The position numbers were made by a program, and so were the translations under genes. Below are positions 1-8,595 of a stretch of 64,000 nucleotides of DNA, in pieces (the stretch's first letter is position 1; the number at the start of each line of letters is the position of its first letter). The DNA is from TMP-86 sp031394735 (lineage in GTDB: Bacteria; Pseudomonadota; Gammaproteobacteria; Steroidobacterales; Steroidobacteraceae), in contig JANMXI010000050.1 in assembly GCA_031394735.1 (NCBI GenBank), forward strand, positions 41,963-105,962. Direction: 5' to 3'. Under the pieces are notes generated by a model. It did not search any database and had not been told where the DNA came from. It worked only from the letters and a program-made list of their open reading frames with translations.

Positions 1-152
1 CTGTGCACGCGCGCGCCGTCCTTGGGTGCTATGACATACACCTCTGCGCTCAGCACCGTCGCGGCGGTCACCGACGTCGGCGGCGTTTGCTGCGGTACTG
101 CCGTATTGGCCAGACAGGCGGCTGCAATCAAAAACCAAGTTGAACGATTCAT
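1..152 (-). CDS. DUF4399-like secreted protein (3' end off the window)
   Basis: Only the first 50 codons are visible. The ATG at 152 follows GGAG by about seven bases. The peptide opens with a short basic stretch and a hydrophobic signal-like segment, then a Pro/Thr linker, then a VYVIAPKDGARV segment. That segment resembles the start of DUF4399 domains, which usually read VYxIxPKDGAxV. A periplasmic or secreted location is inferred from the signal-like start. The function of DUF4399 proteins is not established. The gene is 43 bases downstream of DUF3667 on the same strand. Confidence 0.6.
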   Translation of the reverse strand, partial: MNRSTWFLIAAACLANTAVPQQTPPTSVTAATVLSAEVYVIAPKDGARVH

Positions 153-195
153 GGGATGCTCCATTGATCCGACACGGGGGTGACTGTTGCCGATT

Positions 196-1098
196 CTACA
201 GCCGCAAGGCTGCATACAGAACCGTTCCGGCCATGGTGAAGCTCAGAACGATGAGATAGATGAAGAACAGAATCAGCGCTTTGAAAAGGGTATTCGCACC
301 GCCGCGTCTGAAGACGCGTTTCATGGCCAGGACCATATAGACAGGCATGTAGATCATGATCGCCGCCAGGAGCGCACCGCACACCGTGTCCAATGTGTGC
401 GACAGATGCCCGAGCTGGTTCAGGAGCCACGCGATCGACATTGCCAGAAATGCGAAGGCATGTACGTGCACGAAGAACAACAGGTGCACCGCATATCGGT
501 GCCGCGGAAACCAATACAGCAGCATGTGAAAAAACGCGATCAGCGGCAGCAGGATGAATATGGCCTTGGGTGCGACCGCCACCACGTCGTGTTTGAAGGC
601 CTCGCCGTTGTCGCGCACGATGCGCTCGCAGGCGTGTTTGATCTGTACTTCGAAAATGTCGCTGTGAACATCGGTGCAACGCTGCTGCGGCGTTCGCGCC
701 ACGGGCGCAACGCCCGCGGTGGTCTTGGGGGCGTCATCCAGACCGATCAAGTGCACTGCCTCGCCCTGCCAGATCGAGGCGATCAGAAAAAACAGGACGC
801 TCATCACCAGGTACAGGCGGAAGGGGGGCAGATAGGCGATACGGCGGCCGGCGATGAATTCCAGCGTCAACTTGCCGGGCACGAACAAAAGGTAGCGCAT
901 CGTGGTCCACAGCCGCGAATCCGAATGCGTCACGCCTTCCAGGGCCTCGTGGACCAGTTCGAGCGTGCTGGGCATATGCACGTCGGCGCGCTGACTGCAG
1001 TCCGCGCAATAGGCGCCTGTCAGTGGCGCGCCGCAGTTCCTGCAGTAGGAGAGGTCGGCAACTTCGGTTTTGGCGATCGCCGGAGGCGGATTGCTCAA
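196..1098 (-). CDS. DUF3667 family membrane protein with N-terminal zinc ribbon
   Basis: A 300-residue protein with a four-cysteine zinc ribbon at the N-terminus (C19, C22, C31, C34, in a CRNCGAPL...YCADC pattern), followed by several hydrophobic segments and a YLPPFRLYLVMSVLFFL motif. This arrangement is that of DUF3667 proteins, whose role is unknown. The start is TTG at 1098 and overlaps the fadE stop as TTGA, so translation is probably coupled to fadE. There is no sign of an enzyme active site. Confidence 0.8.
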   Translation of the reverse strand: MSNPPPAIAKTEVADLSYCRNCGAPLTGAYCADCSQRADVHMPSTLELVHEALEGVTHSDSRLWTTMRYLLFVPGKLTLEFIAGRRIAYLPPFRLYLVMSVLFFLIASIWQGEAVHLIGLDDAPKTTAGVAPVARTPQQRCTDVHSDIFEVQIKHACERIVRDNGEAFKHDVVAVAPKAIFILLPLIAFFHMLLYWFPRHRYAVHLLFFVHVHAFAFLAMSIAWLLNQLGHLSHTLDTVCGALLAAIMIYMPVYMVLAMKRVFRRGGANTLFKALILFFIYLIVLSFTMAGTVLYAALRL

Positions 1099-3551
1099 GC
1101 CTTCACTCCGAGTTCATGGGGCGCAAAGTCATCGACATGGATCAGGTGCATGACCTTCGCATCGTAATCCAGCAGCAAAGCAGATTCAGCGCTGGTGATG
1201 ATGCCCGCCGCCAACGCCTCCCGGATCTGGCCCGGCAGATCCAGCGCCATTACGCGGCCCGTCTTCACGCCGTCGACGCGGATACGTTTCTCGATGACTT
1301 CCGCAACTTGCGCCAATTCCAACGCCTGCTGCAGCAGACCCAGCGGATTGGCGGCATCCACCGTTTTGTAGATCTGATCGCTGAGCCGCTCCCGCGCCTC
1401 ACACGGGTTCATGATCAGATCGACGATGCTGCGCCCGAGCCGGTCGCTGGGCGCGGAATACGTGAGTCCGCGCGGGAAGATGAACACGCGCATGAACGCC
1501 GCGATGGGTCGGTTCGGAAAATTGCGCAGGAACAAATGCAATTGCTCCTGTGCCTGATACAACAGACTGCGGCAGGCCCATTCGACCAAGGGCAGGTCCG
1601 CGTCCGGTGAGCCTTGGTTTTGGTGATGCTTGAGCACCATGGAGGCCAGATACATGGAGGACAGCACATCGCCGAGCCGGCCGGACAGAGTCTCTTTTTT
1701 CTTCAGATAGCCGCCCAGCGTGAGCATGGCCACGTCGGTGGCAAAGGCGAACGAGGCGCTGTAACGATTGATGTGCTGGAAGTAACGCTTGTTTGGGCCC
1801 TGCTCGGGCACCTGGGTGAAGCGTGCGAAGGTCAGCGCCATGATCAGCGAACGCACGGCATTGGACAGCGTGAAGCCGATGTGGCCGAACAGTGCGCGAT
1901 CAAAATCCTGCACACCCGCTTCCCGGTTCGGATTGCGCGCCGCGTTCATCTCCTTCAGGACGTAAGGGTGACAGCGCACCGCACCCTGACCGAAGATGAT
2001 GAGGCTGCGCGTGAGAATGTTGGCGCCTTCCACGGTGATGGCCACCGGAATGGATTGATAGCCGCGCGCGAGATAGTTGTTCGGACCGATGCAGATGCCC
2101 TTGCCGCCGTGTACGTCCATCGCGTCATTGGTCACCTGCCGCGCCAGTTCGGTCACGTGGTACTTGAGCATGGCCGAGGGGACCGAGGGCTTTTCGCCGC
2201 CGTCGATCGCGCCGGCAGTCACCGAGCGCGCCGCGTCCATGGTGTAGGTGCGAGCCGCCATGCGCGCCAACACTTGTTCGACCCCTTCGAAGCGACCCAC
2301 CGGCGAGTTGAACTGACGGCGGATGCGCGTATAGGCGCCGGAGGCATACACCGCAGCCTTGGCACCGCCGGTGGCATTCGACGGCAGCGAGATGCAGCGG
2401 CCGACGGAGAGTTGCTCGACCAGCATGCGCCAGCCTTGTCCGGCCATCTTGAATCCGCCGATGATGCTCTCGAGCGGTACGAACACGTCCGTGCCGTGAA
2501 TCGGTCCGTTTTGAAAGGGAATGTTCAGCGGGAAGTGGCGGCGGCCGATGTCGATGCCGGGTGTGTTGCGGGGAATCAGCGCGCAGGTGATGCCCAGGTC
2601 CACGGTTCCGCCCATCAGATGATCTGGGTCGAACATGCGGAAGGCGAGACCGATGACCGTGGCCACCGGCGCCAGCGTGATGTAGCGCTTGGAGAAATTC
2701 AGCTTCAGGCCGATGACTTCCTGACCTTGCCACAAGCCTTTGCAGATCACGCCCGTGTCGGGGAGCGACGCGGCATCGGAGCCGGCGCGCGGCCCGGTCA
2801 GCGCGAAGCAGGGCACTTCCTCGCCTCGTGCCAGTCGCGGCAGGTAGTGGTCCTTCTGCTCCTCGGTGCCGTAGTGCAGCAGCAGTTCGGCGGGACCGAG
2901 CGAATTGGGCACTGCGATGGTGGAGGAGGCGGTGGTGCTGCGCGAGGCGATTTTCACCAACACCGAGGAATGCGCGTAGGCGGAGAATTCCAAGCCGCCA
3001 TATTTCTGCGGAATGATCATCGCGAAGAAACCCTGCGACTTTAGATAGGCCCACACCTGCGGCGGCAGGTCGCCACGCTGATGCGTGATGTCCCAGTCGT
3101 CGATCATCTGGCACAGCACTTCGCACGGTCCGTCCAGAAACGCCTTTTCCTCTGCGGTCAGCACCGGCGCCTTGGCGTTCATCAACGTCGGCCAGTCGGG
3201 ACCGCCGGAAAACAACTCTCCGTCCCACCACACCGTGCCGGCTTCCAGTGCTTCGCGCTCGGTGGAGGACATGCTCGGCAGCAGCTTCAGATATTTCTTC
3301 AGGAAGGGGCGGGTGATCAGTCCGACGCGCAGCGGTTTGAGATTCAGCAGCACCAGCACCAGCACGGGCAGCGCCAGCACGACGATGAGCAGGGGCGAGG
3401 GTGCGCTCAACAGCACAAGCGCGAGCAGCGCGCCGGTCATGCACAGCGTGAACAGCCACAACGGCGCGCGCCGGTACAGCAACGTCAGCGTCAGGCCGAC
3501 GACTACAACGGTCCAGAGGATGACGGCTGCAGAGCCTGATAGGAATGACAA
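1095..3551 (-). CDS. fadE: Acyl-CoA dehydrogenase, FadE type
   Basis: 818 residues, close to the 814 of E. coli FadE, which catalyses the first FAD-dependent step of fatty-acid beta-oxidation. The first ~75 residues contain two or three hydrophobic segments suggesting membrane association. The ACAD core follows, with a KYGGLEFSAYAHS segment and a CFALTGPRAGSDAAS flavin/substrate-binding segment, then a long C-terminal DUF1974-like extension. The start is TTG at 3551, eight bases after GGGG. The preceding gene mdh ends 87 bases upstream behind a strong hairpin, so fadE probably has its own promoter or is read through. The long form distinguishes it from ~380-residue ACADs. Confidence 0.95.
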   Translation of the reverse strand: MSFLSGSAAVILWTVVVVGLTLTLLYRRAPLWLFTLCMTGALLALVLLSAPSPLLIVVLALPVLVLVLLNLKPLRVGLITRPFLKKYLKLLPSMSSTEREALEAGTVWWDGELFSGGPDWPTLMNAKAPVLTAEEKAFLDGPCEVLCQMIDDWDITHQRGDLPPQVWAYLKSQGFFAMIIPQKYGGLEFSAYAHSSVLVKIASRSTTASSTIAVPNSLGPAELLLHYGTEEQKDHYLPRLARGEEVPCFALTGPRAGSDAASLPDTGVICKGLWQGQEVIGLKLNFSKRYITLAPVATVIGLAFRMFDPDHLMGGTVDLGITCALIPRNTPGIDIGRRHFPLNIPFQNGPIHGTDVFVPLESIIGGFKMAGQGWRMLVEQLSVGRCISLPSNATGGAKAAVYASGAYTRIRRQFNSPVGRFEGVEQVLARMAARTYTMDAARSVTAGAIDGGEKPSVPSAMLKYHVTELARQVTNDAMDVHGGKGICIGPNNYLARGYQSIPVAITVEGANILTRSLIIFGQGAVRCHPYVLKEMNAARNPNREAGVQDFDRALFGHIGFTLSNAVRSLIMALTFARFTQVPEQGPNKRYFQHINRYSASFAFATDVAMLTLGGYLKKKETLSGRLGDVLSSMYLASMVLKHHQNQGSPDADLPLVEWACRSLLYQAQEQLHLFLRNFPNRPIAAFMRVFIFPRGLTYSAPSDRLGRSIVDLIMNPCEARERLSDQIYKTVDAANPLGLLQQALELAQVAEVIEKRIRVDGVKTGRVMALDLPGQIREALAAGIITSAESALLLDYDAKVMHLIHVDDFAPHELGVKA

Positions 3552-3592
3552 GATGAGAACCCCGCTCTTCCTTGGCCGACTTCAGATTTCAT

Positions 3593-3630
3593 CCGCCACG
3601 CGCGCGCCGTTGACAGCGCGCGCATGGCGG
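3593..3630 (-). terminator. Strong hairpin after mdh
   Basis: A 15-bp stem (CCGCCA, one T.G wobble, then GCGCGCGC, with an 8-base loop) lies nine bases beyond the mdh stop on the minus strand. It has no clear U-tract, so it may be a weak terminator or an mRNA-stabilising structure between mdh and fadE. Confidence 0.55.
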
Positions 3631-3638
3631 TGGGCAGA

Positions 3639-4616
3639 TCAGATCAACTCTTTGACGCCATCGCGCTCTTCGCGCAATTCCTTGTCGGTCGCGTCCATCT
3701 TGCTGCGGCTGAACGCATCGACGGGCAGACCCTGCACGATGCTGTATTCGCCGTTCTTGCAGGTGACCGGATAGGAGTAGATGACGCCTTCGGGAATGCC
3801 GTAGCTGCCGTCGGAGGGCACGGCCATGGTCACCCAGTCGCCGGCCGGTGTGCCGAGCATCCAGTCGTGGATATGGTCCATGGCTGCCGAGGCTGCCGAG
3901 GCGGCGGACGACGTGCCGCGCGCCTTGATGATGGCGGCACCGCGCTGCTGCACGGTCGGGATGAAGGTGTCCTTGAACCAGGATTCGTCCACCAGACTGC
4001 GGGCGGCCTTGCCTGCAACCGTCGCCTGGTTCAAATCGGGATATTGAGTGGCGGAGTGGTTGCCCCAGATGATCATCTTCTTGATGTCGGTGACGGCCGT
4101 GCCGGTCTTCTCGGCCAGTGACGCGACAGCGCGGTTGTGGTCCAGACGCGTCATGGCGGTGAAATGCTTGGGATTGAGCGAGGGCGCATTGCGCTGCGCG
4201 ATCAGCGAGTTGGTGTTGGCCGGGTTGCCCACCACCAACACGCGCACGTCGCGGCTGGCGACGGCGTCGAGCGCCTTGCCCTGCGCGGAGAAAATCTGCG
4301 CATTCGCCAGCAACAGGTCCTTGCGTTCCATGCCCGGTCCGCGCGGCCGCGCGCCGACCAGCATTGCAAAGTCGCAGTCTTTGAAGCCGACCTTGGCGTC
4401 ATCGGCCGCACTGACGCTGTTCAGCGTGGGAAAGGCGCAATCGTTGAGCTCCATCACCACGCCTTGGGCGGCGCCGATGGCGGCGGGGATTTCCAGCAGC
4501 CGCAGGTTGATGGGTTGATCGGATCCGAGCATCTGGCCCGACGCGACGCGGAATGCGAGTGCATATCCGATGTTGCCGGCGGCTCCGGTGATGGTGACGG
4601 TGACGGGCTTTTTCAA
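3639..4616 (-). CDS. mdh: Malate dehydrogenase
   Basis: NAD-dependent malate/oxaloacetate interconversion in the TCA cycle. 325 residues, the longer type found in Xanthomonas and Burkholderia. The Rossmann motif GAAGNIGYALAF is near residue 11, followed by a substrate-arginine loop (GARPRGPGMERKDLL), a VGNPANTN segment, and the catalytic histidine in IIWGNHSATQYPD. The start is TTG at 4616, eight bases after a strong GAGGAG site. No in-frame ATG fits the Rossmann strand better. Confidence 0.97.
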   Translation of the reverse strand: MKKPVTVTITGAAGNIGYALAFRVASGQMLGSDQPINLRLLEIPAAIGAAQGVVMELNDCAFPTLNSVSAADDAKVGFKDCDFAMLVGARPRGPGMERKDLLLANAQIFSAQGKALDAVASRDVRVLVVGNPANTNSLIAQRNAPSLNPKHFTAMTRLDHNRAVASLAEKTGTAVTDIKKMIIWGNHSATQYPDLNQATVAGKAARSLVDESWFKDTFIPTVQQRGAAIIKARGTSSAASAASAAMDHIHDWMLGTPAGDWVTMAVPSDGSYGIPEGVIYSYPVTCKNGEYSIVQGLPVDAFSRSKMDATDKELREERDGVKELI

Positions 4617-4649
4617 AATGGCGGCTCCTCGCGCAGACAGCCCGTAATG

Positions 4650-5300
4650 TTAGCGCAAAGCTTGACTGTAGTTGGGGAAAACCTCGTGAAATTCCTGTAG
4701 TTCCCGATCCGCCTCCGCAGTCTGACCCAGCTTGCGAAGCTGCTGGATACGGGCCTGCCATTCGCGCGGATCCTTGCGTATCACCTCCACCGGCATGAGT
4801 GGAAGCAGCGCGCCCTCCACCTGTTTGTCGCGGGAATTCGGCGGATCGCTGGTGAACAGCCGTCGCGATTCGAACAGCCGCGGCACCACTTCGGCGCTGC
4901 GGCCTCCGGGTGGCGGCGCGTGCGCTGCAACTGGCGGTGGTGCATGCTGGTAGGAGCGCTCGCCGTGCGCCGCTACGGCGGGGATCATGCGCACCGAATC
5001 ATCGCCATTTTTCCGCGTGCGCTGATCCACGGCAATCGCCAACAACACGGATGCTGACAACAGGACGCTGGCCGCCAATGTGAAGGGCGCAAACCAGCTT
5101 GGCTTGTGCTGCAGAGGTTTGTTGAAATCGCGCAGCGTGTTGCGAGTCGCGGTGTGCACCGTGCGCGCATGTCCGGCAATTTTCCGGTCGATCTCTGCCG
5201 GCACCTGCGTGCCGCGCAACTGGCGATAGGTGCGCGACACCTCGCTGTTGCCACGCAGATAAGCGTCGAGTTCCGGATCGCGTAAATCGCCCATGATCAC
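4650..5300 (-). CDS. Putative anti-sigma factor (membrane protein) paired with the ECF sigma
   Basis: 216 residues. It has a soluble N-terminus, one transmembrane segment near residues 75-95 (FTLAASVLLSASVLLAIAV), a Pro-rich linker and a C-terminal helical stretch (WQARIQQLRKLGQTAEADREL) that looks TPR-like. It starts at GTG 5300, overlapping the sigma stop as GTGA; an ATG at 5294 is an alternative. It has no HxxxCxxC zinc anti-sigma motif. The role as anti-sigma is inferred from position and topology. Confidence 0.65.
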   Translation of the reverse strand: MIMGDLRDPELDAYLRGNSEVSRTYRQLRGTQVPAEIDRKIAGHARTVHTATRNTLRDFNKPLQHKPSWFAPFTLAASVLLSASVLLAIAVDQRTRKNGDDSVRMIPAVAAHGERSYQHAPPPVAAHAPPPGGRSAEVVPRLFESRRLFTSDPPNSRDKQVEGALLPLMPVEVIRKDPREWQARIQQLRKLGQTAEADRELQEFHEVFPNYSQALR

Positions 5301-5962
5301 ACCACCGCGCGCATGCCGGCTGCCAGTGCCGGCTCAGCCAGTGATTTCTTGAGTTTCGACACCGCATAGCGCAGCCGGCTTTTAGCGGTCTCGACGCCGA
5401 CCTGCGTAATGTGCGCGATCTGCGCGATGTCGAGGCCGGATTCTTCGTGCAGCAGAAATGCTTCGCGCTGGTCGGCCGGCAACTCGCTCAACGCATGTTC
5501 AAAACTCGCCAGGCGCTGATCGTATTCGGCGCGGCGGTCGGGACGTTCAAATTCGGGGGCGGCGGATTTGTCGATGAACGCGGCATGTTCATCAGACGCA
5601 TCGATCGGCGTGGCGCGTGCACGGCGGTGATGATCGATCGCGCAGTTGTGCGCGATGTGAAACAGAAACGTTGCGAACTTTGCGCGCGGTGTGTAGCGCA
5701 GACGATTGGCGATGACGCGCATCCAAACTTCCTGAAATAAATCGGTCGCATTCGCCGCGTTACGCACGTGACGCAGCAGGTAGCGATACAGAGGGCCTTT
5801 ATGACGCGCATACAGCGCATCAAAAGCGCAGCACTCTCCGGCCTGATACCGGAGCATCAATGCGGCGTCCTCTTCCAGGGGCTCCATGGACCACAGCATA
5901 CGTGTGGGCGCCAGGGCTAAGCTACCCAGATCGGGATACCTCATCGAGGCGGCGAGTCGCAT
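5297..5962 (-). CDS. ECF-type RNA polymerase sigma factor
   Basis: Sigma-70 region 2 covers roughly residues 36-112 (FDALYARHKGPLYRYLLRHV, then FQEVWMRVI). Region 4 covers residues ~150-210 (LPADQREAFLLHEESGLDIAQIA, with a VGVETAKSRLRYA recognition helix). The start at 5962 has GGAG ten bases upstream; M26 at 5887 is an alternative with no visible ribosome site. It is translationally coupled to the downstream putative anti-sigma gene. The signal sensed cannot be read from sequence. Confidence 0.88.
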   Translation of the reverse strand: MRLAASMRYPDLGSLALAPTRMLWSMEPLEEDAALMLRYQAGECCAFDALYARHKGPLYRYLLRHVRNAANATDLFQEVWMRVIANRLRYTPRAKFATFLFHIAHNCAIDHHRRARATPIDASDEHAAFIDKSAAPEFERPDRRAEYDQRLASFEHALSELPADQREAFLLHEESGLDIAQIAHITQVGVETAKSRLRYAVSKLKKSLAEPALAAGMRAVV

Positions 5963-6076
5963 GGCATTGCTACTCCGGTTATGTCAAATCACATTGAAAA
6001 TCAGTGCCTTAACTTAGGCAAACGGCAATCCAGGGCGGAATGGGTTAGGAATTCGAAAAATAATTTGATTTAGTGC

Positions 6077-6136
6077 TTGCATGTGGCAGTGGTGTAGCTT
6101 AGTATAACACCAAGTCACCAACACACCGTCGGTGAC
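6077..6136 (+). promoter_or_regulatory. Candidate promoter and operator upstream of the YtrA-type operon
   Basis: A possible TTGCAT (6077-6082) and TAGTAT (6100-6105) pair with 17-bp spacing precedes the small membrane ORF. Between it and the AAAGGAG site is an inverted repeat GTCACC-N11-GGTGAC (6114-6136) enclosing a perfect CACCG-T-CGGTG palindrome (6124-6134). GntR/YtrA regulators usually bind inverted repeats near their own promoter, so autoregulation is plausible. Upstream DNA (5963-6076) is AT-rich and contains no gene I can see. Confidence 0.4.
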
Positions 6137-6153
6137 AGACAAAGGAGATTGCC

Positions 6154-6339
6154 ATGTACACCGATATCGCCCTCAAGCTCAAAGCCCTCACCCTCGCCGT
6201 GATGATCAACGGTTTGATCATGGGCGGCGCCGCCTACTTGTTCGACGGTCAGATCCATCAGCGCGGATCCAGCTCGATGCTGGCGCAGACGCATGGTCAC
6301 GATGCGACCCGCGTTCAGGTCAGCGTCTTCCGCCCGTAA
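6154..6339 (+). CDS. Small hypothetical membrane peptide
   Basis: 61 residues with one hydrophobic segment (about residues 9-30, LKALTLAVMINGLIMGGAAYLF) and a polar His/Arg-rich tail. The ribosome site AAAGGAG lies six bases before the ATG, which supports real translation. I do not recognise the family. It is first in a plus-strand run leading to the GntR regulator and ABC transporter. Confidence 0.6.
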   Translation: MYTDIALKLKALTLAVMINGLIMGGAAYLFDGQIHQRGSSSMLAQTHGHDATRVQVSVFRP

Positions 6340-6429
6340 GCAGTTGGTAGCGGTCGTCACTCTGAGGCGTTCTGGTAGATTACTGTGCTAGTCACCCCTT
6401 ACACGATCAAAGGCACATCGAGTCAAAGC

Positions 6430-6831
6430 ATGGACCCAAATTGGAATGACAATCAGCCAATCTATCGCCAACTGCGCGATCGAATGGTGGCGCTCATTCT
6501 GGAAGGCGCACTGAAGGAAGGTGACCCCTTGCCTTCGGTGCGCAATGTGGCCGCGGACTATCGACTCAATCCTCTGACCGTATTGAAGGGTTATCAGCAG
6601 CTGGTCGACGAAGGCCTGGTGGAGAAACGACGCGGCCGCGGCATGTATGTCAGCGACGGCGCACGCCGGCAGCTGATGTCGGGAGAACGCGAGCGGTTCT
6701 TGAACGATGAGTGGCCGCAGGTGCTCGCCGTCATCAACCGGCTGGGCTTCAGCGCCGAGGAACTGTTTGCGCAAGTTCCCGCCGCCACCCATCCAGCCTC
6801 GCCACCTCGTCAACCTGAGTCAAAAGAATGA
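6430..6831 (+). CDS. GntR family transcriptional regulator, YtrA subfamily
   Basis: 133 residues. The winged helix-turn-helix lies at about residues 8-75 (PIYRQLRDRMVALILEGALKEGDPLPSVR ... NPLTVLKGYQQL). Only a short C-terminal tail follows, typical of YtrA-type GntR proteins that sit beside ABC transporters. An upstream GTG at 6385 would add 15 residues without homology, so the ATG at 6430 is preferred. The stop overlaps the ATPase start as ATGA. Confidence 0.88.
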   Translation: MDPNWNDNQPIYRQLRDRMVALILEGALKEGDPLPSVRNVAADYRLNPLTVLKGYQQLVDEGLVEKRRGRGMYVSDGARRQLMSGERERFLNDEWPQVLAVINRLGFSAEELFAQVPAATHPASPPRQPESKE

Positions 6832-7700
6832 ATGAGCCAACTTCTACCGCATTGATCACCGCGCGCAATCTCGGCAAGCGCTATGGCAAGTTCAGCGCGC
6901 TCGACAACGTCAACTTCGACATCGAGCCGGGCCGCATCGTCGGTCTGATCGGGCCCAATGGGGCCGGTAAGACCTCGGCGTTGCGTGCGGTGCTCGGATT
7001 GACTTCTTATACCGGCGAATTGCGCGTGTTCGGCCAGGATCCGTTTCAGGCTCGCTCGCAGATCATGCAGGACACCTGCTTCATCGCCGACGTGGCGGTG
7101 CTGCCGGGCTGGCTGCGTGTGTCGCAGGCCTTGGATTTTGTCGGCGGCGTGCATCCGAAGTTCCGCCGCGATCGCGCGGTCAGCCTGCTGTCGAAGACGC
7201 AGATCAAGATGGAATCGCGCGTGCGCGAATTGTCGAAAGGCATGAAGACGCAGGTGCATCTGGCGCTCGCCATGGCCATCGACGCGAAATTGTTGGTGCT
7301 GGACGAACCGACGCTGGGCCTGGACCTGCTGGCGCGGCGCGCATTTTACGATGCGCTGGTGAATGACTACATGGACGAGACGCGCACCATTCTGGTCACC
7401 ACGCATCAGGTGGAGGAGGTCGAGAACCTGCTCACGCATGTCATGTTCATCGAGCGCGGTCACATCGTGTTGGACACGCCGGTGGAAGAAATTCCCGAGC
7501 GCTTCGTCGCCATCAGCGTGCATCCGGACCGCCTCGATGCCGCCAAGGCCCAGAAGCCGTTCCACGTCCGTCCCTTGATGGGCAAGACCATCATGTATTT
7601 CGAACGACCCGCGAACCCGGCATTGGCAGCCTTAGGCGAACCGCACACGCCCACCATTGCCGATCTGTTCGTCGCCAAACTGTCTCAAGGTGCCGTATGA
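6828..7700 (+). CDS. ABC transporter ATP-binding protein
   Basis: 290 residues. Walker A is GPNGAGKTS (about residues 44-52), the signature is LSKGMKTQ in place of LSGGQ, and Walker B is LLVLDEPTLGLD, followed by a VTTHQVEEVE switch region. A ~70-residue C-terminal extension is typical of ATPases that partner ABC-2-type permeases. It overlaps gntR and the permease by ATGA on both sides. The substrate is unknown; YtrA-associated transporters are often linked to cell-envelope stress. Confidence 0.9.
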   Translation: MNEPTSTALITARNLGKRYGKFSALDNVNFDIEPGRIVGLIGPNGAGKTSALRAVLGLTSYTGELRVFGQDPFQARSQIMQDTCFIADVAVLPGWLRVSQALDFVGGVHPKFRRDRAVSLLSKTQIKMESRVRELSKGMKTQVHLALAMAIDAKLLVLDEPTLGLDLLARRAFYDALVNDYMDETRTILVTTHQVEEVENLLTHVMFIERGHIVLDTPVEEIPERFVAISVHPDRLDAAKAQKPFHVRPLMGKTIMYFERPANPALAALGEPHTPTIADLFVAKLSQGAV

Positions 7701-8572
7701 ACACGTATATCTGGTTGTTTCGTCGCGAGGTTTGGGAAAACCGCGCCATCTGGATGCTGCCCGCCGCGGTCAGCGCCGTGCTCCTGTTCATCTTCCTGTT
7801 CGGCAAGCTGCAGGTCGAAGATCTGCCGCAGCACCTCACGTCTGAACAGATCGCGGTGGTCGCGCCGATGTTCTTTTCCATGATCGCCGTGTTGATGCTG
7901 TCGCTGATGTCCGTCTACACGGCCTGGTACCTGCTCGATTGTCTGTACGCGGACCGCAAGGACCGCAGCGTGCTGTTCTGGAAGTCGCTCCCCGTGACCG
8001 ACACGGCGACCGTGCTGTCGAAATTGGCGATGGCGTTGCTGGTCATTCCCTTGGTGTACTTCATCGCCGCCGACGTCACAGCCTTGGGTGCCGCCTTCAT
8101 CCTGTCGGTGCGCGGTGGTTCGCATTTCACGGCGGCGTTGTGGAACCCTGCCAATTGGCTGCACATGCAGGTGTTGTCGCTGTACATGATCGTGACCAGC
8201 GCCCTGTGGTTCCTCCCGGTCTCTGCATGGTTCCTGCTCGTGTCCGCCTGGGCAAACCGCGCGGTGACGCTGTGGGCCGTCGTGGCGCCGGCAGTGGTCT
8301 GCTTCGTGGAGCTCAAGCTGTTGGGTACCCGCTATCTGATGGATGCCGTATGGGCTCATCTTCTCGGCTATCTCAGAACCGCCTTTCGGGATGCCGAGCA
8401 ATACAGCTCGGTGTCGCCGGACGGTGGCGATTTCACCGTGCCGCGCATCACCTGGCGGCTGATCGATCCGGCGTCCTTCTGCAGCAGCGTCGAGATGTGG
8501 GTGGGTGTTGCACTGGGCGTCGCCTTCGTTGCCGGCGCCATCTATCTGCGGCAGCGTCGCACGGAAGCCTGA
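7697..8572 (+). CDS. ABC transporter permease (ABC-2-like)
   Basis: 291 residues with about six hydrophobic segments. The first follows a short WLFRREVWENRAIW stretch typical of ABC-2 permeases, and a later YLLDCLYADRKDRSVLFWKSLPV motif is common in this family. It is coupled by ATGA to the ATPase gene and is inferred to be its membrane partner. The transported molecule cannot be inferred. Confidence 0.85.
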   Translation: MNTYIWLFRREVWENRAIWMLPAAVSAVLLFIFLFGKLQVEDLPQHLTSEQIAVVAPMFFSMIAVLMLSLMSVYTAWYLLDCLYADRKDRSVLFWKSLPVTDTATVLSKLAMALLVIPLVYFIAADVTALGAAFILSVRGGSHFTAALWNPANWLHMQVLSLYMIVTSALWFLPVSAWFLLVSAWANRAVTLWAVVAPAVVCFVELKLLGTRYLMDAVWAHLLGYLRTAFRDAEQYSSVSPDGGDFTVPRITWRLIDPASFCSSVEMWVGVALGVAFVAGAIYLRQRRTEA

Positions 8573-8595
8573 ACCGATAGTGATATAAAGGCTCA

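Noticed and set aside
187..1167. Long plus-strand frame opposite DUF3667
   Set aside because: It is rich in Arg/Gln/His with no domain and mirrors a clear minus-strand gene; a high-GC shadow frame.
6385..6429. Upstream GTG start of the GntR regulator
   Set aside because: The extra 15 residues have no homology and no ribosome site precedes them.
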